DNA of 64,000 bases from Zanthoxylum bungeanum (lineage: Eukaryota; Streptophyta; Magnoliopsida; Sapindales; Rutaceae): positions 1-64,000 of the forward strand of contig SKCR01023374.1 in assembly GCA_019454045.1 (NCBI GenBank), written 5' to 3'. The notes below the pieces were generated by a model that saw only the letters and a program-made list of their open reading frames with translations, was not told where the DNA came from and did not search any database. Of this stretch, positions 46,530-58,507 are shown in pieces; positions within the stretch are counted from its first letter, which is position 1, and the number at the start of each line of letters is the position of its first letter. A program made the position numbers and the translations under genes.

Positions 46530-47696
46530 GTTATGACACGTTGAACCTTTACGTCGCGACATGTGTCCCCAACGTGGCTTCACCATTCTCTTACACGTGT
46601 CCCCAACATGGCTTCACTATTCTTTGACACGTGTCCACAACATGCATTCGCTGGTCTGGGTGGCCAAGTTTCCTATAAATAGGAGCGTCCGACATTAGAA
46701 ATTTTCATACTTTCTTTCCTGATTCCTCTGTAAATCTTGGAGAGAGTCTTGTTTATTTATTTACTTAAAGATTTTTGTAATGTATTTTTCTTTAAATAAT
46801 AAAAGTACGAGTATGTTTTATTACAAAATGTGTAGCTAATTTCTATTTTGTTGGGTAAGGGTGAAGCTTTTATAATGGAAACATAAATTAAACTCGCTTC
46901 TATTATAATAAATAAATTGAAATCTAATGATTAAAACTTAATTTAATTCTAGATTAATTATTGACAATCTTTCTACCGCCTTTATGGCTGGTTTTATCTT
47001 TCTACCGCCTTTATGGCTGGTTTTATCTTTCTACCGCCTTTATGGCTGGTTTTATCTTTCTACCGCCTTTATGGCTGGTTTTATCTTTCTACCGCCTTTA
47101 TGGCTGGTTTTATCTTTCTACCGCCTTTATGGCCGGTTTTATCTTTCTACCGCCTTTATGGCTGGTTTTATCTGTCTACCGCCTTTATGGCTGGTTTTAT
47201 CTTTTCATCACCTATATGGCTGGTTTTATACGATTTTGACATAATTTAGTACCTTGATAGGACTTGTTATAGACAAACGGTATCACCGCCTTTATTGCCG
47301 GTTTTATGTTTTTTGCATACTTAGTACCTTGGTAGGACTAATTATCGACATAAATGATTACCGCCTTTATTGCTGGTTCTTTATATTGGCATAATTAATT
47401 CCTGTAATAAATTAAATGGATAACAAAGGCAATTTATAAATTATAATAAAGCGAGATTTCTAAATGTTTAACAGACTAAAAGTGGATCCCCTAACTCCAG
47501 CATTTCATTCTATTATTACATTCCAACTTAAAAGTCTCCAACTACTTCAACAAATCAAAATTTTCTTTTCCACACTGTTAATTATTCTATTTTGCTAAAT
47601 CTCTTCTCTGTGGATCGACTCCGGAGTCACCGAATTATTTTATTACTTCAACACTCTTATACTTGGGAGTGAAAGACCACTTTTTCGAGCGTGTCA
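46530..47696 (+). repeat. 5' LTR of element I, second part
   Basis: Resumes after F and runs to GTGTCA, four bases before the PBS region. It repeats ACACGTGTCCCCAAC-like phrases (46555-46640), has CTATAAATAGGAGC at 46673 as a TATA box, and contains the 29-bp minisatellite. Its end resembles that of H. Confidence 0.78.
46969..47230 (+). repeat. 29-bp minisatellite, nine copies, in the LTR of element I
   Basis: TACCGCCTTTATGGCTGGTT recurs with CCGCC at 46976, 47005, 47034, 47063, 47092, 47121, 47150 and 47179, plus a changed ninth copy at 47209. Looser copies follow at 47287 and 47360. Because 29 is not a multiple of three and the unit has no stop, all three forward frames stay open; these ORFs are artefacts. 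The H LTR has four scattered relatives (CCGCCATTCTAGGTCGGTTGG and CCGCCTTATGGCTGG). Confidence 0.97.
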
Positions 47697-47702
47697 AGTT
47701 TT

Positions 47703-47720
47703 TGGCGCCGTTGCCGGGGA
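47703..47720 (+). promoter_or_regulatory. Primer-binding site of element I
   Basis: TGGCGCCGTTGCCGGGGA, Asp-tRNA type common in Athila-like plant gypsy elements. Confidence 0.9.
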
Positions 47721-48246
47721 AATATTATTTAGTAGATAGAATATTTATTAATTTTTTCTTTCTCTACTTTTATTTTCTTTTTTTTTTTTTTTTATTTCGT
47801 ATTTTGTTTTTATTTAAATTTTGCATCTTATCTTCCTCTTCTTTTCTTTTATTTGTGTAGATCCCAACTGTCCCGATTAATCCTTGATGAACCCCGAACC
47901 CAGAAATCCCACATATAGAGAGACCTTGTTCTTAATTTTTTTTGGTTACAGGAAACAGAAAAATCAACTTAAAAGGTGTTTACTATTCATAAAATAATTT
48001 TTCAAACCATCCCCACGTAAAGATGCTCTCATAAAGCTTCATGAAAACATAATTCAAGACATTGAGAAAATTGAGCGAGAGATTCAATTGAGATCGGAAT
48101 TAACAAGAGTTAGAGGACGTTTTTAGATCTAAATCACTGCATATGTATTTACTTTATTTGTTCTTTTCATTTTTTAGTTTAATTTCGTTTTTAAGTTTTG
48201 TTTTTGCAATTTCATATTTTTACATATAGTTTTTTTTTTACGTTGC

Positions 48247-49901
48247 ATGAAACACTGGTCTCAAACATCTAGTGGCAGATTAAAAAGAGAGTTATCATCA
48301 CCTTCATTGTTAGTCAAAATAGCTGAAAACCAAATTGAAAATCCACCTACCCAAGTTGAAAACCCAATTAATCAGGAAGAAAACGAGTCTCAGTATGGAG
48401 ATCCTAATCACCATAGGACACTCAGACAATTCATGAATCCCACTAGGTCAAGATCACCATCTTGCATTGTTTTTCCTCCAGAAGCAGTACGTTTCAATTT
48501 TAAATCAAGTGTCATCAATCTTTTACCCACATTCCATAGTCTAGAATCAGAAAACCATTATCAACACCTAAGAGAGTTCGAAGAATTATGTAACACTTGC
48601 ACAAACCAAAATTGTAGCATGAATATAATTAGGTTAATGTTTTTTCCCTTTTCTTTAAAGGATAAAGCTAAAATTTGGCTACAAAATCTTAGGTCATGAT
48701 CTATTAGAACATGTGATGATTTACAAGAGCAGTTTCTTAAAAAGTTATTTCCCCATTATAGGACAAATTCCTTTAAGAGAAGAATCACAACATTCACACA
48801 AGAGTCGGGGGAAACACTTTACCAATGTTGGAAAGGTATAAAGAAATGTTAAATATTTGTCCACATCACGGGTTTGAAACATGGAGGTTAGTTGCCCAAT
48901 TCTATGAGGGTTTAACACCCCAAGGTAGACAAGTAGTGGAGATGATGTGTAATGGTGAGTTTAGGGATAAAGATCCCGAATATGCACTAGATTACCTAGA
49001 GCATATAGCAAAGAATACACAACAATGGGATAAAATTTGTACATATGAGTCATCTATTAAACCACAGCCATCTGGTAGAGGTATGTTAACCTTAGGGAAT
49101 ACCATGACCTTACTGCCAAGTATGCATTTTTGTCAAAAACAATTTGAGGCTTTAGAAACAGGGAAGAATGATCATGTCAAGTCAGTTCAGGAAATCATAT
49201 GTCAAATTTGTAGTTCAAATGAACATGTCACAGAAGTTTACCCGTCCTTACCAGCCCTTAAAGAATGTCTCCATGACCATGTCAGTTCTATAAATACAAT
49301 TAATAGACCAAATCTAAACCCATACTCATAGACCTATAATCCTGGTTGGAGAAACCATCCAAACTTCAATTGGAGGAATGATAACCAAGCACAACATTCA
49401 CACCAACCTCCCCAGTTTCACAAGAATTTCCGAAACTCCCAGAATTATGCACCATATGTCCCACCACCTAAGAAAACCATTGAAGGTAACTTGAGTGCAT
49501 TCATGGAAAAACAAGAAACCATCAATAACCAAAATGCACAAATGATGAATGATTTGAAAGAAACTTTTGATAAAATCACATCTGCTTGGGCCATTAAAGA
49601 GAAATGTAAGTTTCCTGCACAACCTCAGTCAAATCCCAAAAGTCATCAAAATCCTCATGAGGGTAGTTCTGGAATTCAACACTTAGACCAAGTCAAATAT
49701 ATTATTACTCTTCGTAGTGGTAAGATCGTCCACAGACCTATTCTTGATCCTCGTGAAACTAAGGAAAAATTAGAAACAGAGGGAAATGAAGTGGTTGATG
49801 AGCCATTACCCGTCGTTGATAATAACAGTTTTTCTCATGCACCTTCATTTCCTGAGGCATTAAAAAACAAAGAAATTGAACCATTCCCCAGAGATTTATG
49901 A
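48247..49901 (+). pseudogene. Element I gag
   Basis: First frame 48247-48699 from MKHWSQTSSG; the retrotransposon-gag domain begins LLPTFHSLESENHYQHLREFEEL. After a stop and frameshift near 48700-48830 the domain continues in the pol frame (ERYKEMLNICPHHGF, LVAQFYEGLTPQGRQ). There is a stop at 49331, then an Asn/Gln/Pro-rich region (NYAPYVPPPKK), a coiled coil and a basic tail (ITLRSGK). ITLRSGK is typical just before protease in this group. No CCHC knuckle is clear. Confidence 0.82.
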
Positions 49902-50528
49902 AATATTCAAACATGTAAAGGTCAATATCCCTTTGTTAGATGCCATTCAACAGATACCATCATATGCCAAATTTCTGAAAGATCTGTGCACCGTTAAAAG
50001 AAACACCAGGTAAGAAAGAAAGCTTTTCTAGCTGAACAAGTAAGTTCCATTCTCTCAACCAATAATGCATTAAAAAACAAAGACCATGGTTGTCCAACTA
50101 TTTCTTATATTATTGGAAATCAAAACATTGAACATGTTTTGTTTGATCTTGGAGCTAGTGTAAATTTACTGCCATTTTCGGTTTACCAACAACTTAATAT
50201 CGGTGAGATGAAACCAACCTCAACTACCCTTTTACTTGTCGATAGATCAGTTAAGGTACCAAAAGGAATTGTGGAAGATGTGTTATTGCAAATCGATAAA
50301 TTCATATATCATGTGGATTTTATTATTTTAGAAACACAACCTGTGGCAGACAATTTCAAGCCAATCCCTGTAATACTTGGTCGGCCATTTGTAGCGACAG
50401 CTAAAACTTTAATAAATTACAGGAATGGAATCATGAATCTTTCTTTTGGCAACATGACATTAGAGTTAAATATTTTTAACATGTGCAAACAGCCATATGA
50501 TGAAGATAATGAAAACGAAAGCGCATAA
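49902..50528 (+). pseudogene. Element I aspartic protease
   Basis: Broken lead-in (IPLLDAIQQIPSYAKFLKDL near 49930-49990, in another frame), then an open frame from about 50097. FDLGASVNLLPFSVY is the active-site motif (D-L-G in place of D-T/S-G, usual for Athila-like elements), and PVILGRPFVATAKTLINY closes the fold. Stop at 50526. It shares a frame with the RT downstream. Confidence 0.85.
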
Positions 50529-51756
50529 TCAATTGAACCTATTATGGATGACCATTTTCAGGGGAGTTTATCTGATCCCATGGAATTTTTTACTGTTAAT
50601 TATGTTGAGTCAAGTGCGCAAATAGATTCGGATATTACTAATGATTTTCTACTTGACTATATTCAGGTATTGGAAGACGGTGGAAAAATTAAGAATTTGG
50701 AAGAACTAGGAACATTGGAAGAAGAAAAACATGAAGAAGCACCCAATTTGGAGTTAAAAGCTTTGCCAGAAGGACTGAAATATGCATTTCTAGAAGATAA
50801 TCAAACTTACCATGTAGTAATTTCTTCTTCTCTCACAAGCGATCAAGAAGATAAACTTTTAAATGTGTTGAAAGAACATAAATTGGCAATTGGATGGACT
50901 TGAAAAGACATAAAATGTATTAATCCATTAATCTTTACTCACCAAATACATCTAGAAGATAATGCAAGGACATATCATCAACCCCAAAGAAGATTAAACC
51001 CTCACATGAAAGAAGTAGTAAAAACTGAGGTCCTTAAACTTCTTGATGCATGCATTATCTATCATATTTCTGATAGTAAGTTGGTAAGTCATACACAGGT
51101 TGTACCTAAAAAGTCGTGAATCACTGTTGTAAAAAATGATAAAGGGGAATTAATCCCAACTCACATTTCATCTAGTTGGCGTATGTGCATTGATTATAGA
51201 AAATTGAATGACGCAACTAGAAAATATCATTTCCCATTGCCATTTCTTGACCAAATTTTAGAAAGAGTAGCTGGACACCCTTATTATTATTTTCTTGATG
51301 GTTACTCGGGTTATTATCAGATTACCATTGCTTTAGAAGACCAAGAAAAGACCACATTCACATGCCCATTTGGAACATTTACATTTAGGAAAATGCCCTT
51401 TGGACCTTGCAATGCACCTGCAACATTCTAATGGTGCAAGTTGAGCATATTTAGTGACATGGTTGAACACTGTTTAGAGGTCTTTATGGATGATATAACT
51501 GTCTTTGGAAATTCATTTGATAATTGGTTGACTAATCTAGAAAATGTTTTGAAAAGATGTGAAGAAAAAGGAATTGTGTTAAATTGGGAAAAATGCCATT
51601 TCATGACTGATTCGTGAATTATTTTAGGACATGTTGTGTCGTCTAAAGGTTTTGAGGTTGACAAAGCAAAAATAGAGGTCATTTCTAAATTTCCATCACC
51701 AAAACCAGCCAGGTACATTCGTTCTTTTTAGGACATGCAAGATTTTATAGGAGGAT
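50529..51756 (+). pseudogene. Element I reverse transcriptase, with stops
   Basis: An acidic linker (50544-50903) precedes RT. Visible blocks are MCIDYRKLNDATRKYHFPLP (51183), FLDGYSGYYQITI, TFTCPFGTFTFRKMPFG and the catalytic FMDD (near 51484). In-frame stops fall at about 50901, 51118, 51429, 51616 and 51728, all in otherwise conserved positions. Pol sense continues up to FYRR, where H is inserted. Confidence 0.87.
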
Positions 51757-53611
51757 TGATGAGTGATAAATGTATCACTATTTCCCACTCATTTAACTTA
51801 ATATTTTGTATAGTTTCTTGAGTTTTGTGAATATTTTGATGTGTTTTGTGTTATTTTGCAGATAAATAAAGTTTCAGGACATTCTGGAGGTGATTTGGAG
51901 CAAAACTGTGAAATTTGGTGAAATTTGGCAAAAAGGGTATTTTGGTAATTTTGGACGTCCGGACACAAAAGGGTATTTTGGTAATTGTCCCGACACCGAA
52001 ATAAAATTTCAAGACATTCTGGAGGTGATTTGGAGCAAAACTGTGAAATTTGGCAAAAAGGGGTATTTTGGTAATTTTGGACGTCCCGACGCAAAGGGTA
52101 TTTTGGTAATTTTGGGCGTCTGCCACGTGTCAAAAATTCAACGAGCCGTCTTTTTTAGCACACCACGCCACGTGTCGAAATTTCAGCGATTCAAGAAATA
52201 ATAATATTAAAATAATAAAAATCAGAAAAATAATAAAATAATAAAAATCAAAAAATAATAATAAAAAATTAGATTTTTTTGCCTATAAATAGATTTCGAA
52301 TTTTTAGTTTCAAATGTACCAAATCCTCTGTAAATACTTATATAATAGAGAGTTCTTCATATTTTCTTCATATATTCAGTTTTATTTACGCTTTGTAGTA
52401 GTAATTCTATTCAACCATGAGGGAGTAACCTCACCATGCTGAGGTAATAAGGTAATTCTTTTAATTTTGCTTTTTAGATTCATCTCCCTTAAAATAAATA
52501 TATAAACTATTTAAAATCTGAATTAATAAAAAGATACCGCCATTCTAGGTCGGTTGGTTATTCAATTTAAACTGGTTAAACCTGACTTAATGAGGATACC
52601 GCCATTCTAGGTCGGTTGGTTTAAATTTATATTTCTGTTCCGCCTTATGGCTGGTATATTTGAATTTGACTTAATCAGGATACCGCCATTCTGGACGGTT
52701 GGTTTAAAATATCACAAGTTAATATATTATTATTTTATGGGAGATATCTAAATAGTATATAGTAGAAGTTATTTCCTTTTACCTTAGCATTTCATTTATT
52801 TATTTTAATTACTTTCTGCAATTTCATTTTATGTCTTTTAAGTTTATATCAGCTTTAATTATGTGTTGTAACTAAGTTAAATATCTAGGGTTGTGATAAA
52901 ATCTAATATACCGGTTTTAAAAAAGGGTTAGATTATAGTTTGGATAATTAAAAGAATTATTTGTTGAGTCATAATCTTAATGCCTTTTTATTAATTGGCC
53001 ATTAATAAAATTGATTTAGATAAACTTAAAATGAACTAGACATAGGGATTTTAAGTTTAAGACCTTAGTCTCAACAACCCACGATCTTCTTTAAGGATAG
53101 ATAAACCTTTAATAGATTTCCTTACAGGATAGGAATATACCTGTTGGGCGGGGGTAGTCATAATTGGAACTCAATCTTAATGAATCTAGGTAATTTAATT
53201 GACATAGACATATGGTTCAATTGGATTATACTAGGTATTTGTAAATGATCATTCGGAAGAGGCTTTTACATAATTTAGTGTTCCAGATTAATAATTCAAT
53301 AATTTACCCAACTATGATTTAACTACTTCATCTTTTAATTGATATTAGAAAGATTCACAACCCTAGATCTTTAAGTCTTTTTATTTTCCTTAGTATTTTC
53401 TTTTATCTTTTGTCTTTTTATTTATTTAGTAAATCTACAAATCAAATCATTTCAAGCAATCAATTCCCTTCTCCCTATAATTAGATATTTGTAAATAAAT
53501 AGTATCAACATTAATAACAACAGTAGGAATTAAGTCCTCATGGGATCGATATTTTTATACTACTTGAACGATACGTGCGCTTGCGTTATACGTGTGTGTT
53601 TACGCCGGTCA
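51757..53611 (+). repeat. 5' LTR of element H
   Basis: TGATGAGTGATAAATG...CGCCGGTCA. CCTATAAATAGATT near 52282 is a TATA box. Near its start two related blocks (51870-51965 and 52005-52090, both with GGTATTTTGGTAATTTTGGACG) form an internal duplication. Four CCGCC...GGTTGG motifs lie at 52535-52705. Confidence 0.95.
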
Positions 53612-53617
53612 AGTTTT

Positions 53618-53635
53618 TGGCGCCGTTGCCGGGGA
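53618..53635 (+). promoter_or_regulatory. Primer-binding site of element H
   Basis: TGGCGCCGTTGCCGGGGA, identical to that of element I. Confidence 0.92.
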
Positions 53636-53742
53636 CTTATTTTTCTTGAGTTGTTAATTTTGAAACTATCAAATTTACTTATATCTAATTTTCTTTCTTT
53701 TATTTTGTAATTTTTATTTCTTTTGTTTTCAGGTGATTAAAA

Positions 53743-54717
53743 ATGGAACACTACTGGGAGAGTGAAAGATTACGAGCGTTACAAGAAGATACACCCAAAA
53801 TCTGGGAGAAACAGTCCGATTTTCTGAGGCCTTTTGTCCAACACAACGATTATCACTGGAATTCAGAATCAAGCAACACTACATTTGATCAACAGAATGA
53901 AATGGGGAGATGTGTAATATGTGATGGTAACCACCCGAGCGATCAATGTATATACCTTTCAGAGTGGCAGAATTTTTGGAATCAACCAAGGTACGAAGAA
54001 TCATCACATTTTCCATCTTATCCACCATCTTCCTTCGATTCTTATCAAGAACCAGAACCATCTGAGGAAGATCAATTGATTCACATGTTCAAAGAACAAG
54101 AAGCTCGATTTGATGCACAAATTCAGAGTAATGCAGAATCCATACAGAGAATGACAGATCAGATCAGACAATTAATAGAAAACCAGAGCTATATACCTCA
54201 AGAATCATTTTCAGATGAAGCCTCAGAGTACCAAACATTTCACGATGACACTTTAGCAAAAGAGGAGGCTGAACAGTATCAACAACCAGAGGTATCAGTT
54301 CAGGAACCCGAACCGGTAAAGTCTCGATCGATTGATTTCTATTTTTCAGATTCTGACGAGGATGAAACTGAGCTGTTTGTGCCAACTGCATCAAAAATTG
54401 AGGATGAAATTCTGTATTCTCAAAATGAAGATCTTGGAGATTCCATTGCACAAATGTTTGATGAAGATCTACCTGAGCCAATCATTTCAACCAGATCAGA
54501 GGATGAAGACCTAAAATCTAACATTTCTCCTCAGGTTGAAAATTTTGAAGCATGTATTTCACAGATGACAGATGAAGAACTGAACGAGGAAATTTTCAAA
54601 GTCATCTGTGAAGAAAAGATGGAGCAAGAAACAGAGCAAATGGAGGAGCAAATGTCTGACTTTATTAAAGATCCAGAGCATTCAGGAAAAACATCGCTGT
54701 TTTGGGGTACAATATAA
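53743..54717 (+). CDS. Element H gag-like protein (324 aa)
   Basis: The only intact coding frame of the element, 107 bases after the PBS, starting MEHYWESERLRAL. A zinc-binding-like motif CVICDGNHPSDQC (residues about 57-69, CX2CX3HX4C) resembles knuckles in Athila-type Gag. Then follow a Gln/Glu-rich helical region (about 105-150), and a long acidic tail (about 180-315) rich in Asp, Glu and Ser. No large capsid domain is evident, so this may be a reduced Gag or an accessory RNA-binding protein. An open frame in a very young copy suggests it may be maintained; expression is unknown. Confidence 0.7.
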   Translation: MEHYWESERLRALQEDTPKIWEKQSDFLRPFVQHNDYHWNSESSNTTFDQQNEMGRCVICDGNHPSDQCIYLSEWQNFWNQPRYEESSHFPSYPPSSFDSYQEPEPSEEDQLIHMFKEQEARFDAQIQSNAESIQRMTDQIRQLIENQSYIPQESFSDEASEYQTFHDDTLAKEEAEQYQQPEVSVQEPEPVKSRSIDFYFSDSDEDETELFVPTASKIEDEILYSQNEDLGDSIAQMFDEDLPEPIISTRSEDEDLKSNISPQVENFEACISQMTDEELNEEIFKVICEEKMEQETEQMEEQMSDFIKDPEHSGKTSLFWGTI

Positions 54718-56634
54718 AGATATCAACCAGAAGCTTGACATAATGGAACTTCCATTCCAAGTCAAGCACCATACGAGACCTCCTGACTTTCTTTCTTTCT
54801 TTTCAGGAACCAATGGAGCAACAAAGATCAAAAAGGTGGCACGAGCACTGAATGGGACAAAATTCTTTTTGCCACTTTACCGTTGGAAGAGACCCTTCAA
54901 AAGCAACGCACATGGGAATGTCTTTAATCGGACATCCAAAACGACGCTGAAACCACCTTGACAGATATATTTCAGTCACGTCTGGCTGAAGACGAAAAAT
55001 TTAGCGCTAGTAGGGAGGCAACCCATTTAACCAGGTACTATCTTCTAAACTCTTCTTCTACTGTTTAAGACATTGGGGACAATGTCTCATTTAGGTTTGG
55101 GGGTAAGGAATAGTTAATAGTACTTGTTTGTATTGTGTTTTTATTTTTAGTCCAAAATTTTTCGAAAAATACAAAAAAAATAATAAAAATTAATATAAAA
55201 CAAAGGGCATATTTAAAGCTAGGTGATGGTTTGTGTCTTCCTTCACTCACTACCTTTTTATAAGGAAAAGCTGTGAAGGCACCTAGATAATCATTCACTT
55301 GTAGCGTGTTGTGACATACTAGTTTGGAGGACTCGTTGTTTATTCCTGACAACAAGCGATAAGAGCCTAAGGGGCTTGGGTATTTAAGTGAGCCTCGCTC
55401 CACCTTCCCTCTGGGGAATCTACAACGGGAAGTCCATTCGACAGTTAGTCACACACCATAAACTGAGCCTTTGATTAAACTCTAAAAAAAATTGTAAATT
55501 ATAATTATATGACCAGTAAAATGTGTTTTGTTGTTATGTTGACTAAAAAGATGAAATTGGTAAGAAATAGCTGTGTAAGGAATTCCCACTCCTGAGACGT
55601 ATTTCAAACCTAATTCAAAACAAGTTAATTTTTGTTTATTCACTTTTGAATTATTAAATCTGTAAATTCTCCATTAAACTGACTAAAATGAATCTTCATA
55701 TACTTAGTTAGCAGATATTATCAACATACATAGTAACATACACACATAAGCTAAAATTGAAAAGTTTGTAATATCCAGTACTCTAGTTCATTTGGAGGAA
55801 ACATCTAAAAAAAATAGTGATGGAATAAAAAAAAAAAAAAAAAAAAAAAACATCTGAGATCCGAGTTATTAAGTCTGTAAGGGTATTTTAATACCTAGTG
55901 CCCTAAAACTAACTGGTTTGGGAGTCATTGGCCCAAAGCTCGCTACATGGATCAAAAATGATGAAAAATTTATATATATGTATATATATCTGAAGTCTGA
56001 GTAATTAAGTCCTTAGGGGTGTCTTAACACCTGATGCCCTAAAGCCAACTGGTTTGGGAGTCACCGACCTAAAGCTCGCTACATAGACGGAAGGTATTGT
56101 ATATAAATAAAAAATAGAGAAAAAATCAAAGAAAAAATCAGAAAAATCAGAAAATTTATTCCATTGCTACAAAAAGATGTGAAATCTGATAGAACTTTAG
56201 GACAAAAATATTACTCTCTTATCAACTGCACTTATAACTGTTGTGGGCAAAAATGAGTTGTTTAATATTTTGTTGGCTGTGTATGAAGAATGGTAAAATA
56301 ATCGGAGAATTTACTTATTCAGTAATTTAGAATGAAACAAAACATCTAGTAACTTGGATTAGAAATTTCACCTGATTAGTCACTAACATCTTTATTCTCT
56401 TTTCGCTTGTCTTTTTGCTTTTGTGTGCATTAGTTTTAATTCCTTTTTACTTTTGTAAAATGTTTGTGGGTATCATTGCTGTAAACCCTCACGAGACTAC
56501 AACTCGTCCACTAGGGACACCTAGGGGTTTAAAGGCTTGTTGCATATGCTAAATGCAATCGTGATCCCTACGAAAGTGGCTTAGTTAAATTTACTATGTT
56601 ATTTTATTTTGCTCGGGGACTAGCACAAAATGTT
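54718..56634 (+). other. Element H remnant of pol end and untranslated region
   Basis: 54720-55040 keeps weak pol-end sense and the phrase GCGCTAGTAGGGAGGCAACCC (split near 55002), typical of the pol 3' end in plant gypsy elements. GACATTGGGGACAATGT and AGGTTTGGGGGT at 55069-55102 look like an extra polypurine tract. A 140-bp block near 55850-55950 is repeated at 55990-56090 (ACTGGTTTGGGAGTCA). A poly(A) run is at 55829-55850. Confidence 0.6.
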
Positions 56635-56647
56635 AGGTTTGGGGGTG
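56635..56647 (+). promoter_or_regulatory. Polypurine tract of element H
   Basis: AGGTTTGGGGGTG just before the 3' LTR. Confidence 0.8.
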
Positions 56648-58507
56648 TGATGAGTGATAAATGTATCACTATTTCCCACTCATTTAACTTAATATTTTGT
56701 ATAGTTTCTTGAGTTTTGTGAATATTTTGATGTGTTTTGTGTTATTTTGCAGATAAATAAAGTTTCAGGACATTCTGGAGGTGATTTGGAGCAAAACTGT
56801 GAAATTTGGTGAAATTTGGCAAAAAGGGTATTTTGGTAATTTTGGACGTCCGGACACAAAAGGGTATTTTTTGGTAATTGTCCCGACACCGAAATAAAAT
56901 TTCAAGACATTCTGGAGGTGATTTGGAGACAAAATGTGAAATTTGGCAAAAGGGGTATTTTGGTAATTTTGGACGTCCCGACGCAAAGGGTATTTTGGTA
57001 ATTTTGGGCGTCTGCCACGTGTCAAAAATTCAACGAGCCGTCTTTTTTAGCACACCACGCCACGTGTCGAAATTTCAGCGATTCAAGAAATAATAATATT
57101 AAAATAATAAAAATCAGAAAAATAATAAAATAATAAAAATCAAAAAATAATAATAAAAAATTAGATTTTTTTGCCTATAAATAGATTTCGAATTTTTAGT
57201 TTCAAATGTACCAAATCCTCTGTAAATACTTATATAATAGAGAGTTCTTCATATTTTCTTCATATATTCAGTTTTATTTACGCTTTGTAGTAGTAATTCT
57301 ATTCAACCATGAGGGAGTAACCTCACCATGCTGAGGTAATAAGGTAATTCTTTTACTTTTGCTTTTTAGATTCATCTCCCTTAAAATATAATATATAAAC
57401 TATTTAAAATCTGAATTAATAAAAAGATACCGCCATTCTAGGTCGGTTGGTTATTCAATTTAAACTGGTTAAACCTGACTTAATGAGGATACCGCCATTC
57501 TAGGTCGGTTGGTTTAAATTTATATTTCTGTTCCGCCTTATGGCTGGTATATTTGAATTTGACTTAATCAGGATACCGCCATTCTGGACGGTTGGTTTAA
57601 AATATCACAAGTTAATATATTATTATTTTATGGGAGATATCTAAATAGTATATAGTATAAGTTATTTCCTTTTACCTTAGCATTTCATTTATTTATTTTA
57701 ATTACTTTCTGCAATTTCATTTTATGTCTTTTAAGTTTATATCAGCTTTAATTATGTGTTGTAACTAAGTTAAATATCTAGGGTTGTGATAAAATCTAAT
57801 ATAACCGGTTTTAAAAAAAGGGTTAGATTATAGTTTGGATAATTAAAAGAATTATTTGTTGAGTCATAATCTTAATGCCTTTTTATTAATTGGCCATTAA
57901 TAAAATTGATTTAGATAAACTTAAAATGAACTAGACATAGGGATTTTAAGTTTAAGACCTTAGTCTCAACAACCCACGATCTTCTTTAAGGATAGATAAA
58001 CCTTTAATAGATTTCCTTACAGGATAGGAATATACCTGTTGGGCGGGGGTAGTCATAATTGGAACTCAATCTTAATGAATCTAGGTAATTTAATTGACAT
58101 AGACATATGGTTCAATTGGATTATACTAGGTATTTGTAAATGATCATTCGGAAGAGGCTTTTACATAATTTAGTGTTCCAGATTAATAATTCAATAATTT
58201 ACCCAACTATGATTTAACTACTTCATCTTTTAATTGATATTAGAAAGATTCACAACCCTAGATCTTTAAGTCTTTTTATTTTCCTTAGTATTTTCTTTTA
58301 TCTTTTGTCTTTTTATTTATTTAGTAAATCTACAAATCAAATCATTTCAAGCAATCAATTCCCTTCTCCCTATAATTAGATATTTGTAAATAAATAGTAT
58401 CAACAATTAATAACAACAGTAGGAATTAAGTCCTCGTGGGATCAATATTTTTATACTACTTGAACGATACGTGCGCTTGCGTTATACGTGTGTGTTTACG
58501 CCGGTCA
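56648..58507 (+). repeat. 3' LTR of element H
   Basis: Nearly identical to 51757-53611 with a handful of small differences; followed by the AGGAT duplication. Confidence 0.95.

Larger units (their letters stand above)
51757..58507 (+). mobile_element. Element H: non-autonomous gypsy (Athila-like) element inserted in pol of I
   Basis: Near-identical LTRs (51757-53611 and 56648-58507, about 1.86 kb) lie in a perfect AGGAT duplication (51752-51756 and 58508-58512). Excision restores FYRRIIKDF in pol of I. The interior (3.0 kb) has an Asp-tRNA PBS, one gag-like ORF, a short end-of-pol remnant and a polypurine tract. Protease, RT, RNase H and integrase are absent. By LTR similarity it is among the youngest insertions here. 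Confidence 0.95.

Noticed and set aside
46969..47230. CRISPR-like array (29-bp repeats)
   Set aside because: Units are head to tail with no spacers, in a plant LTR.
46961..47249. Three overlapping 78-96 codon ORFs in all forward frames
   Set aside because: They are translations of the 29-bp minisatellite; no protein is implied.
48247..51756. Endogenous pararetrovirus (caulimovirid) origin of the gypsy pol
   Set aside because: LTRs, integrase and an Asp-tRNA primer site are present; pararetroviruses lack LTRs and integrase.
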